NCBI GenBank assembly: GCA_905214715.1
Contig: CAJMMT010000006.1
Span: 1-64,000 of the forward strand
Source of the DNA: an uncultured bacterium
Lineage (GTDB): Bacteria > Bacteroidota > Bacteroidia > Bacteroidales > Muribaculaceae
Direction of reading: 5' to 3'
DNA length: 64,000 bases
Part shown: positions 44,905-53,120 of the stretch, one piece after another
How positions within the stretch are numbered: position 1 is the first letter of the stretch
Layout: each line of letters begins with the position of its first letter
Notes under the pieces: model-generated
Told to the model about the DNA's origin: nothing
Seen by the model: the letters and a program-made list of their open reading frames with translations, nothing else
The model's database searches: none
Made by a program: the position numbers and the translations under genes

Positions 44905-45060
44905 TCGTTTGTCATTTGTCGTTACCGTCGTTTGTCATTAGCAACTGTAGCGACTGATGACTCCCGACCAATGACATCCATCTACTGCAACGACTAATGA
45001 CCGGGGACTAATGACAAATGACTAACGACCATTGACTGATGATCAAAGTCTAACGACTAA
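44905..45060. repeat. Degenerate GACTAATGAC-type repeat array with inverted halves
   Basis: Roughly 150 nt made of imperfect 9-10-mers around AATGAC/ACTAATGAC. The first part (44905-44940) carries the complement (GTCATTTGTC, GTCATTAGC); the later part (44953-45055) carries the direct form (GACTGATGAC, GACTAATGAC, ACTAATGACAAATGAC, GACTAAC). There is no coding frame and no spacer regularity, so it is not a CRISPR array. Confidence 0.65.
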
Positions 45061-45349
45061 CTAATCTACTAAATTAACAACATTTCCGGTTTAAAATTGT
45101 TAAAATAAGAAAGGGAAAGTATCCATCTCGTATGAATACAGTACCGTTCCCGACAACTAAGCTTCACCAGTAATCAATTATAATAATAGTTAATAACCGC
45201 AGAATCCGACTGTTATAACAAATCTTGCATAAGTCGGACCTCAACTTCAAGAGGTCCGGGACCATACAAAGTCACCATTGTTCCACCAATAGGTATTCTT
45301 TATGGAACATGCTGTAAGTCGGAACTGCAAACAAAGTCAGAGAAAAAAA
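45061..45349 (+). promoter_or_regulatory. Leader region of the small winged-helix gene with hairpins
   Basis: No gene seen. It holds an 8-bp hairpin CGGACCTC/GAGGTCCG (45235-45242 with 45251-45258), a 6-bp pair GTTCCA/TGGAAC (45280-45285 with 45303-45308) and two copies of AAGTCGGA (45231, and near 45315). No clear -33/-7 pair could be placed. It may be a structured 5' leader. Confidence 0.4.
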
Positions 45350-45556
45350 ATGAACATTGAATCAATCGGAACATGGGCCGGAGAGGTCTACAAGGCCCTT
45401 GAAAACACAGACACCCATATCCTGGGCCTGAAAGGTGTGAAAAAAGCCACAAAACTGAAAAAAGACGAGCTTATGGCTGCTATCGGATGGCTCGGCCGCG
45501 AAGGTAAGATTACCTTGACAACCGATGACGAAGATATAATCCTGACACTCGTCTAA
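45350..45556 (+). CDS. Small winged helix-turn-helix protein (DUF2582 type)
   Basis: 68 residues from the ATG at 45350 (the frame extends upstream, but the conserved start is MNIESIGTWAGEVYKAL). It resembles the winged helix-turn-helix family PF10771/DUF2582, short DNA-binding-like proteins widespread in Bacteroidetes: LKKDELMAAIGWLGREGKI is the recognition-helix region and ITLTTDDEDIILTLV the wing. It is alone between a possible structured leader and a 19-bp terminator. The target is unknown; nearly the whole protein is the domain. Confidence 0.8.
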   Translation: MNIESIGTWAGEVYKALENTDTHILGLKGVKKATKLKKDELMAAIGWLGREGKITLTTDDEDIILTLV

Positions 45557-45571
45557 GTATCTGCGAACCAT

Positions 45572-45617
45572 AAAAAAGCGGAGCCTGCGCGAAATGTTGC
45601 GCAGGCTCCGCTTTTTT
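45572..45617 (+). terminator. Strong bidirectional terminator
   Basis: Perfect 19-bp stem: AAAAAAGCGGAGCCTGCGC (45572-45590) pairs with 45599-45617, which ends in six T. It ends the winged-helix gene. Confidence 0.92.
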
Positions 45618-45625
45618 AATAAAAC

Positions 45626-45658
45626 TACCCGGGAGCGATCGGTCTCAGCTCCCGGGTA
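45626..45658 (-). terminator. Terminator of the 1444-residue cargo gene
   Basis: TACCCGGGAGC (45626-45636) pairs perfectly with 45648-45658. On the minus strand the stem is followed by AGTTTTATT. It lies 12 nt after the stop at 45671. Confidence 0.8.
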
Positions 45659-45670
45659 ATTTTCTATGGT

Positions 45671-48600
45671 TTATTTTGCAATAAGTTTCACGGTCAGCCT
45701 ACGGCCATCTGCCGAAACGATATCGACCATGTATACGCCGGCATCCAGCCCAAGGTCAAGAACGGTTCGTCCGGCTTTTACAGTCGCTGTCGCCACATTC
45801 AGTCCGGTCATATTCCATACCGAGACATCGGCATCGGCATGAGCCGATATTATCAATTTACCGTTATCGGCGGCACGTGCGTCAAGATCAGCTGTCCCCG
45901 TCTGTGATACCGACACCGGATCATAGTGGTAAACTGAATGCAGAGCCACTATCTCTGACGCTTCTTCTCCTGAATAAAGCACGTCTCCGAGACGTGTGGC
46001 CTTACCCGAAGAGGGCTCGATCTCATATAATGTGCCGTCGCTGTGAGATCCGACATGCACCCAGAACAGACGGTTGCTGTTATGGTCGAATGCCATTGAC
46101 TGCACGTACTGTACCGTTCCGTCCACTCCGGTATGGCCTATGGCAGTAACAGCGCCTGTTTCCGGGTTTACGGTACAAAAATCTCCATTATCGCTTATTC
46201 CATACAGGATTCCGTCTACTGAACATGCCAGAGTCATAAGTCTACGGGCCAATGGCACCTTGACCTCCACGATACCTTCGGTTATGTCTACCACACCAAG
46301 ACGCATCTCTTCTCCATCGGGAGTAAGGGCATACATTGTGGATGTAGAATAGTCATACGCCATATCCATGACATAGAAGTCTGTGTTTTCAACCGCGCTC
46401 TCGACGGTCCATACACCATGTTTCACTTTCACGAACTCGCGAGGCGCGCCGTACCATGTAGCGGTAAATCCGTAAAGGGTATCCTCCACATATTCCGCAG
46501 CGGTTATGAGAGCATCGCCCGGGGTTACCTCGGAAAGGAACACACTGCCTTCTGCATTGTTCGACTCGATAGACATGAAACCTGCGTTGCCGTAGGCATT
46601 CCAACGATAGCCGTAGAGTGAGATATTGGCCATGTTGGAGAGGAGCATGACACACTTGTCATTCTGGACTACCTGATCACCTTCGAGTACAGTAGCGACT
46701 GCGATTTCATGAACACCCTCGGCAAGATCGATTTCCCCTACTTCAAATTCCACGCTCTCGCCTTTAAGTATAGTTCCGGCATATGTGCCGCGGACCACCT
46801 CCTCACCGTTAAGGGTAACCACAACGGGGATATCGGCAACAGGCTTCTCTCCGAAGTTGCTTATCATCACCTTAACGACTGCCGACCGCTGCATCTCCAC
46901 CTGTTTCACAGGCGATACTATTTCGGTAACAGCCACGTCTATGTCAGAACTGCGTTCCAACTTGCAGGAGAGCGCGGGAACCGATACATTATCGCGATAT
47001 TGCGCGGTTACGGCATAACGGTATGTGCCGGAAAGAAGTGAAGTCCATCCTTCATCTACGAACTCCGTATCCTGAACCGGAGCCCCCGATACTTTAGTCA
47101 TGATTCCCTCATCGTCCACACGGTAAACGTTATACTCGCAGGCCGGAGCCGCAGCGTTTGCCATTACAGGCAACGTTGTGCCGGGAACGGTGAAATTCGC
47201 ATCTATCAACCAGCCGTCCCACGCGTTGCTGTATATTTGTCCGGCATCATCCCATTTTATATTGTCGTATCCGGAGTTATATTTCGAATTTGTTCCGACC
47301 GGATCCTGCGAGGCTTTAAGACATTGCAGACCGATCAGATAATCCTTGTCGGCACGGATCTCGACCGGAGTGTCGAATTTAAAGGTAACCCATCCGCCTT
47401 CGGATGTTACGGCACCTTCAGCCGCAGGCTGAGCTCCAAGTTCCGTATTGTCGTTACGTACACCTTCCCAGACTTTGGCTATGAACTCTCCGGATGTAGC
47501 CTTAAGATATACCTTGATCTCGCTTACCACTGTACCGGCGAGTTTGCGCTCGGCGATTTCCGAAGCAGGGAAATAATGGGCTACATTGAAATCGTCGGGC
47601 GAATAATACGTGTCGCCGCCGAAGCCGAGCGTTCCCATCTGGTTTGTCATATTATTCCATCCTGTTTCCACATCGCGATCAAGAGGTCCGGACCATGAAA
47701 GGGCCACTGAACTACCGTCTGATGCCGGAACAGCCTCAAGAGCGAAGGGGGCTATAGGTGCGCGGGCGAGAATAATCTCGGGCAGTGACGTAGGCTCCGT
47801 TATGTTCACATCCTCTGTATAAACATCATACAACGGATACTCTATCCGCAACGTGTAATCCTCGCCGCTGTAAACGGGACCGAGAGTCCATTTACCCTCA
47901 GCGTCGGCAACCGTGCTGATATTGTCATACCCGGTCAGCCTTACCACAGCGCCTTCTACAGGAAGCTTGGTGTCGGAACATATAGCCGAACCTGAAAGAG
48001 TATGGTTTGCGTTCTCCACAAGGGAAATGTCAAGCAGAGACGGCTCACCATCTTCAAGAGAGAGAGCGATCTCCAGGTCTGCGAATCCTGCGCGGGTCAC
48101 AGTAAGCGAGACCGCATCTACCGGTACATAATCAATGGAATATCTGCCATCGGCATCTGTTTCCGTCTCAATGGGATACCCGGCGATACTTATTCTGGCA
48201 CCCTCTACCGGTGTTCCCTTTCCTTCGGAAGAAACGATGCCCGAAAGTGAGGTTACTCCACGTACATCCATGATGAAGCGTGTGGAGGGAACCTCGCTGA
48301 CCTTCTTCTCCGACCATGTATTGAACGAAGGAAGATCGGCGATATCGACGGGATCGTAAGTATTACCGGTATAACTTCTCAATTCACCGCCAAGATCCAC
48401 TGAATAGAAACGGTCGGAATAGTTCGCATTCGGTTTGTCTGTCTTCACTACGGTGATTACCAGGTTGCCACCTTTGTAATCATAAGGGACATCGAGAGTG
48501 ATGTTATAATCCCTGGCTCCCTGAAGCAGAGGAATCACACCTGAGAAGACTCTGTTGTCAGCAGTAAAATTCTTATCCCATCCGTTGGCCATATCGGAAG

Positions 48601-50005
48601 CCTCGGTCTCGTGCATGTAGATTTCCATCGGGAGCGATACTTCTGTGTCCGTACCTCTGAAAATCTTATATACCAATCCTTTGATAGAACCTTTGGCGAA
48701 GTTGAAATCAGCAGGATAGTAAATAGTCTGACCGACATTATATTGAGATGTGATATCGACAGGTAATCTTACGAGCGTGTTATCGCGGTTCACAGTCTGC
48801 GCCACAGCAAAATCGCCCTCTCCGGCAACGCTGGCCCATGCGGCGGTATAATCAGCTATTGCCGACACACCTGATTCGTTTAAAGCCTGCACTACGTAAA
48901 TATTTGATTTCCCGGCTACCGGGCTTTTATCCGTCCATTCGGTGTCTTTCACGTTGTCGGCCACAACGGAAGGTGTACCATCTATCACACGTGTTATTCT
49001 GTAGAGAATCGCATTTTTATCTATGGTTCCCTTGTTGGCGCCCTTCTCGGGAGCACCCCATACGAGTGTGATCTTACCGTCGGCAAAGAGAGCCATCGGT
49101 TCTTTAACAGGCTCAGGCACATCATATCCCAGGAAAACCGACTTGGCTGAAAGAGCAAGAGTCTCGCCCTCGGCATTGCATGCCGACACTGTATAAGCAT
49201 GTGTACCGGCACCCGCGGAGCTGTCTAAATAGGTCTGCTCCTGGCCTGGGGTTCCTTCTACACTGGCGATTCTGACACCATCACGGTATATGTTGATCAT
49301 AACGTCGGCAAGCGCCGAGCCATCGGCAGCCTGCGACGGTGAAGTCCATTTAAGCCGGGCCTCAAGGGGATTCTCGGTATCTGCAGAAACCGAAAATCCT
49401 GATGGAAGTTTCGGCCCCACGTTGTTGTAGACATACACGTTATCGACACTCAAGGCATATGAGTCATATCCGTTTGTAACATGACGGAAAGCTATATAAA
49501 CCGTTTTACCCTCATATGCGGAAAGAGCACGCGAAAGTGAATTGTTACGCACGTCGTCTTCATACCCATTGTCGGCAGTCTCTTTTATAAGGGTAGTGAA
49601 GTCTTCGGGATTGGTACCCGCATCGGAGACAAGAACCTCAAGTTGCTCCGTATGATTCAGATCCTGAGCACTGTAATTGCATGACAACACAAACTTACCG
49701 TTGGTAATTTTTACAGGAGGAAGAATCATCCAGTTGTCTTGTGCGGGATAAGAACTATAAGTCTCACAATCCATGCCGAAAGAAACGGCATTGGCCTTAC
49801 CCGAGAACTGGGTAATGTAGTTGGGAGAACCGGAGAAACGAAGCCAGCCGCGGCCATCGTTGTCCCGGTCGAGCAAAGTCCACCCCGAAGGCGGAAACGT
49901 CTCTTGCTCGAAATTCGAGCCGACGACCACCGCCTGAGCCGATGCCCGAGGCATCGCAAGCATGCCGGCAAGCGTCAATGCAGAAAGGAACAATATTTTT
50001 CTCAT
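45671..50005 (-). CDS. Large multi-domain secreted protein with T9SS-type tail
   Basis: 1444 residues. Signal peptide 1-23 (RASAQ), then a choice-of-anchor J/MAM-like jelly-roll (about 27-195, NFEQETFPPSGWTLLD), two Fn3 domains (about 198-390), a beta-sandwich region (about 390-580), two CarboxypepD_reg-like domains (about 590-740, VEGARISIAGYPIETETDADGRYSI and VEGAVVRLTGYDNI), a further Fn3/jelly-roll part (about 750-1000), a CARDB-like domain (about 1025-1120), a propeller-like stretch (about 1135-1350) and a T9SS type A C-terminal domain (about 1372-1444, VSVWNMTGLNVATATVKAG, LDAGVYMVDI). It is probably exported by T9SS to the surface or medium, a possible adhesin or glycan-binding protein. 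Monocistronic, promoter at 50051-50080. Confidence 0.8.
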   Translation of the reverse strand: MRKILFLSALTLAGMLAMPRASAQAVVVGSNFEQETFPPSGWTLLDRDNDGRGWLRFSGSPNYITQFSGKANAVSFGMDCETYSSYPAQDNWMILPPVKITNGKFVLSCNYSAQDLNHTEQLEVLVSDAGTNPEDFTTLIKETADNGYEDDVRNNSLSRALSAYEGKTVYIAFRHVTNGYDSYALSVDNVYVYNNVGPKLPSGFSVSADTENPLEARLKWTSPSQAADGSALADVMINIYRDGVRIASVEGTPGQEQTYLDSSAGAGTHAYTVSACNAEGETLALSAKSVFLGYDVPEPVKEPMALFADGKITLVWGAPEKGANKGTIDKNAILYRITRVIDGTPSVVADNVKDTEWTDKSPVAGKSNIYVVQALNESGVSAIADYTAAWASVAGEGDFAVAQTVNRDNTLVRLPVDITSQYNVGQTIYYPADFNFAKGSIKGLVYKIFRGTDTEVSLPMEIYMHETEASDMANGWDKNFTADNRVFSGVIPLLQGARDYNITLDVPYDYKGGNLVITVVKTDKPNANYSDRFYSVDLGGELRSYTGNTYDPVDIADLPSFNTWSEKKVSEVPSTRFIMDVRGVTSLSGIVSSEGKGTPVEGARISIAGYPIETETDADGRYSIDYVPVDAVSLTVTRAGFADLEIALSLEDGEPSLLDISLVENANHTLSGSAICSDTKLPVEGAVVRLTGYDNISTVADAEGKWTLGPVYSGEDYTLRIEYPLYDVYTEDVNITEPTSLPEIILARAPIAPFALEAVPASDGSSVALSWSGPLDRDVETGWNNMTNQMGTLGFGGDTYYSPDDFNVAHYFPASEIAERKLAGTVVSEIKVYLKATSGEFIAKVWEGVRNDNTELGAQPAAEGAVTSEGGWVTFKFDTPVEIRADKDYLIGLQCLKASQDPVGTNSKYNSGYDNIKWDDAGQIYSNAWDGWLIDANFTVPGTTLPVMANAAAPACEYNVYRVDDEGIMTKVSGAPVQDTEFVDEGWTSLLSGTYRYAVTAQYRDNVSVPALSCKLERSSDIDVAVTEIVSPVKQVEMQRSAVVKVMISNFGEKPVADIPVVVTLNGEEVVRGTYAGTILKGESVEFEVGEIDLAEGVHEIAVATVLEGDQVVQNDKCVMLLSNMANISLYGYRWNAYGNAGFMSIESNNAEGSVFLSEVTPGDALITAAEYVEDTLYGFTATWYGAPREFVKVKHGVWTVESAVENTDFYVMDMAYDYSTSTMYALTPDGEEMRLGVVDITEGIVEVKVPLARRLMTLACSVDGILYGISDNGDFCTVNPETGAVTAIGHTGVDGTVQYVQSMAFDHNSNRLFWVHVGSHSDGTLYEIEPSSGKATRLGDVLYSGEEASEIVALHSVYHYDPVSVSQTGTADLDARAADNGKLIISAHADADVSVWNMTGLNVATATVKAGRTVLDLGLDAGVYMVDIVSADGRRLTVKLIAK

Positions 50006-50050
50006 AAATTATGTATAATTGAATAAGTAACTGATTCAATAGATGAATTA

Positions 50051-50080
50051 CAAAGATAACATGTTTTGATAATTATACAA
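50051..50080 (-). promoter_or_regulatory. Promoter of the large T9SS cargo gene
   Basis: On the minus strand TTG (50078-50080) and the -7 box TATCTTTG (50051-50058) are 19 nt apart. The rest of the gap 50006-50237 is AT-rich and holds no gene. Confidence 0.6.
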
Positions 50081-50237
50081 GTATTAGTATTAATTATATT
50101 ATGTACCCCTAATTATTAAAATGATGTTTTCTTCATTTGAATGAAAAATTCAGGCGACACATGACAGCAGGAAGGAGGGCCAAGAGGTTAGCTTTAGTTA
50201 TCTATAGTTAAAGTTGTTTAAATGGGCAATATGTCGG

Positions 50238-50268
50238 TTGGCTGTTTAATTCCTCTTTCATATATTTG
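50238..50268 (+). promoter_or_regulatory. Promoter of the TonB-domain gene
   Basis: TTGG starting at 50238 and TATATTTG at 50261-50268 with 20 nt between. The leader to the ATG at 50344 is about 70 nt. Confidence 0.6.
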
Positions 50269-50343
50269 CGACAAAGACGATAAACTCATATGGGCCACAT
50301 AGGACCGTATGATTAATCATTGCCGACAACAAAGCAACTTGCC

Positions 50344-50805
50344 ATGATATACCTTTCCCTAAACAGAAGGGATCTGACCCTCTTTTTTTCTATAATACTG
50401 ATGTCGCTTGCTGTTTTACCTGACGCCGCATCACAGACGTGCCGCATAAGTTGCGGCATCAATCACTCGGGACAGCAATCTTATAAAGAGGTATATGAAT
50501 ATGATTTTGTTTCGGAGAAACCCTCTTTCCCCGGCGGAAGCACATCGTTGCTGGAATTTCTGAACAACAACCGCAAATACCCCGAGGAAGCCTACCGCAA
50601 GGGAATCCAAGGCAGAGTAACATGCCAGTTCGTTGTAAATACAGATGGTTCCGTAACCGACATACACCTGATACGGGGCGTGGAACCGACACTTAACCGC
50701 GAGGCGATACGCCTTTTCTCCATCATGCCGGATTGGAAACCCGGACGTCATAACGGCAAGCCGGTGCCCGTAAGGGTTATATGGTCGGTACCTTTCAGAC
50801 ATTGA
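50344..50805 (+). CDS. TonB C-terminal domain protein without a proline-rich spacer
   Basis: 153 residues from the ATG at 50344. A hydrophobic segment (about 10-30, LTLFFSIILMSLAVLPDAAS) is a signal peptide or anchor. From about 65 a TonB C-terminal domain follows: FPGGSTSLLEFLNNNRKYPEEA, GIQGRVTCQFVVNTDGSVTDI, LNREAIRLFSIMPDWKPGRHNGKPVPVRV. The usual long Pro-rich region between anchor and domain is absent, so it could not span the periplasm as classical TonB does. Such proteins are common in Bacteroidetes and may be periplasmic or part of envelope complexes. It lies 61 nt before porQ with no terminator between. Confidence 0.82.
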   Translation: MIYLSLNRRDLTLFFSIILMSLAVLPDAASQTCRISCGINHSGQQSYKEVYEYDFVSEKPSFPGGSTSLLEFLNNNRKYPEEAYRKGIQGRVTCQFVVNTDGSVTDIHLIRGVEPTLNREAIRLFSIMPDWKPGRHNGKPVPVRVIWSVPFRH

Positions 50806-50866
50806 CAACGCATCAGGAAAACCTGAATGGAATAATATAAGCCCCATAGGTTACGTTATTATTCTG

Positions 50867-51907
50867 ATGAGAATAGCCGACATCCTGAAACATTCAGCAA
50901 CCGTAACTGCACTCTGCGCCCTCGCAGTACCATCTGTATCTATGGCAAAGAGTCCCGGTGATTCATATTCTTTTTTGAATATATCCACGTCCACCCACGC
51001 CTACGCTCTGGGAGGAAGCGGTGCTGCGGTCATAGATGACGATGTAACGCTCACCGACCAGAATCCGGCCCTTCTCGGCCCGGAGATCGAGAGCCAGCTT
51101 GCCGTCAACTACATGCACTATCTCGCCGGCTCAAATTTTGCCGGCGCGCGTTTCGGCCATTCCGCCGGCGAACATTCGGCATGGGCCGCCGGTATAAGAT
51201 ACCTGAACTTCGGGTCGATTACCGGATTCGAAGCCGATGGAACCGAAACAGGCACATTCACACCTCAGGACATAGTATTCGAAGGCACTTACTCGCGCGA
51301 CATCAATTCCTATTTCAGAGGAGGCATAAACCTGAAGATGGTTTACAGCAATTATGAGCAGTACACCGCATTCGCAATGGCGGCAGACCTCGGAATAAAT
51401 TATTATTACGACGTTTATGACCTATCGCTTTCGCTCGTATTGCGTAATATGGGAGGCCAGCTGAAACGCTTTGACAAGAGACATGCCTCCATGCCGTTCG
51501 AGATAGAACTGGCCTATATGCAGGGTCTGGGCAATTCTCCTTTCTCTCTTGCCATTACAGCGACCGACCTTACCCATTGGCGTCTCCCCTATTACAATCA
51601 TGACCAACAGGATGCGGAGAATCGCCAGGCCGAAAAACAGAGTTTCGGCAGCGACCTGATGCGCCATCTTATTTTCGGACTGCAATACAATCCCAACGAA
51701 AAATTCTACATCGCACTCGGATATAACAACCGCGTACGTACCGATATGAGCAGTTATCACCGCAACTTTCTGTCGGGATGGAGCGTAGGAGCCGGATTTA
51801 AAGTAAAATCGTTCGGTGTAAGTCTGGCCTATGCCCAGCCGCACGCTTCCGGATCAACTCTCATGGTGAATCTCTCAATGAACTTCGCCGAACTCATGAA
51901 CCGCTGA
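50867..51907 (+). CDS. porQ: Type IX secretion system protein PorQ
   Basis: 346-residue outer-membrane protein of the PorV/FadL-like barrel family. The signal peptide ends near VSMA. The mature start STSTHAYALGGSGAAVIDDDVTLTDQNPALLG is typical of PorQ, and LGYNNRVRTD, SGWSVGAGFKVKSFGVSLAYAQPH and the end VNLSMNFAELMN fit the last strands. PorQ works with PorU/PorV in the attachment complex that processes T9SS cargo. The two T9SS-tailed proteins in this window are plausible clients. Its 3' end overlaps the minus-strand GH3 gene by 14 nt. Confidence 0.85.
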   Translation: MRIADILKHSATVTALCALAVPSVSMAKSPGDSYSFLNISTSTHAYALGGSGAAVIDDDVTLTDQNPALLGPEIESQLAVNYMHYLAGSNFAGARFGHSAGEHSAWAAGIRYLNFGSITGFEADGTETGTFTPQDIVFEGTYSRDINSYFRGGINLKMVYSNYEQYTAFAMAADLGINYYYDVYDLSLSLVLRNMGGQLKRFDKRHASMPFEIELAYMQGLGNSPFSLAITATDLTHWRLPYYNHDQQDAENRQAEKQSFGSDLMRHLIFGLQYNPNEKFYIALGYNNRVRTDMSSYHRNFLSGWSVGAGFKVKSFGVSLAYAQPHASGSTLMVNLSMNFAELMNR

Positions 51908-53120
51908 GCGACCGGATAAGTGAATCAGATTTAGGGGTAGCCAGTTCGCAAGACGATGGCACAAGTTCAGGCACTTTCCTTTTTACCAGATATTTATAAA
52001 AGAGTATACGTCGACACCTGTCGTTTACCAACGATATCGGGAGCCGATTTGATTCTATTTCATCCATAATGGCCCGGAACTCCCGTCCGGTATCGGCGGG
52101 AGCAAGTACAATATCGGCACCAGCCCTCAGAGCGTCGGCCGCCGTATATCCGGATGCCCCTCCCATGTTCAAGGCATCGGTAAGCACCAACCCACGGAAA
52201 TTCAGTGAATCTCTTAGCAATCCTGTGAGGATCGGACGCGAGAAAGAAGCGGGTGACAACGAAGCGTCAACCGACGGAACGGCAAGATGGCCGGCCATAA
52301 TACCGGAAAGGCCGGCATTGACATAAGCTTTGAATGGCAACATATCTACGGTATCAAGCCGTTCGATATCAGAAGCCACTACTGCTAAACTGTTATGGGA
52401 ATCCTGGCCCGGAGACCCATGTCCGGGGAAATGTTTGGCTACGGAGACCACGTTGCCGTCTTCCAACCCCCGCGCATAGGCGACTGTCAGTTCCGCCACT
52501 CTTTCAGGATCGGAACCAAAAGAGCGACGCCCCATTATGCCTGAAGAAGCCGACACGTCAGCCACCGGTCCCAGAACCATATTTATGCCGGCAAGTCGGC
52601 ATTCACGGGCAACTTCCCTTCCATATTCGTATAATACATCCTGACCGGCACGCGGAGATATCTGGCCGTTCTTTGGGAAAACCGGTGTGCCGCTAAGCCT
52701 CATTCCCAATCCCCATTCCGCATCGATAGCCATGAACGGAGGAGGAACAGATGCCTCTGTCAGCCTCTCCGCGATAGTGCGCACTGCTTCCGGAGAACCT
52801 TTCAGCAAAACCACTCCCCCCACATGCCAATCTGCCGCATATCGCGACAGGCTTCTAAGAGAGGGAGGATCATCGGCCGCATAGACTGCCGGCAAAAGCA
52901 ACTGCCCTACCCTCTGCTCGAGAGTCATCTGCTTCATGATGGAATCCGCCCATGCGAGGGCTTCTCCTGTCATATCTGTTTCCGTCAAGACTGCGCAGTC
53001 CTCAGGCTGCATGGCGGATGAATCGGATCCGGAATGTCCGTCGGCACCCGCTCTGCCGCAACATACGGCGACAGAGAGCAGCATGACCGCTGCCACGGAT
53101 ATTCCGGCCACTTTATTCAT
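51894..53120 (-). CDS. Glycoside hydrolase family 3 beta-N-acetylhexosaminidase
   Basis: 408 residues, exported (signal MNKVAGISVAAVMLLSVAVCCG; Cys20 or Cys21 could be a lipid site, but the lipobox is poor). GH3/NagZ-type motifs: KHFPGHGSPGQDSH (229-242, containing the catalytic His-Asp loop), GIMAGHLAVP and nucleophile Asp315 in GLVLTDALNMGG. NagZ-like enzymes release GlcNAc from muropeptides or other glycans; a periplasmic or surface location suggests glycan scavenging or wall turnover. It overlaps the upstream ushA-like gene by 4 nt (ATGA), so both are translated from one mRNA. Confidence 0.88.
   Translation of the reverse strand: MNKVAGISVAAVMLLSVAVCCGRAGADGHSGSDSSAMQPEDCAVLTETDMTGEALAWADSIMKQMTLEQRVGQLLLPAVYAADDPPSLRSLSRYAADWHVGGVVLLKGSPEAVRTIAERLTEASVPPPFMAIDAEWGLGMRLSGTPVFPKNGQISPRAGQDVLYEYGREVARECRLAGINMVLGPVADVSASSGIMGRRSFGSDPERVAELTVAYARGLEDGNVVSVAKHFPGHGSPGQDSHNSLAVVASDIERLDTVDMLPFKAYVNAGLSGIMAGHLAVPSVDASLSPASFSRPILTGLLRDSLNFRGLVLTDALNMGGASGYTAADALRAGADIVLAPADTGREFRAIMDEIESNRLPISLVNDRCRRILFYKYLVKRKVPELVPSSCELATPKSDSLIRSLSGS

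Noticed and set aside
44905..45060. Array considered as CRISPR or attachment site
   Set aside because: Units are imperfect and adjoining, without spacers, and no cas or integrase gene is near.
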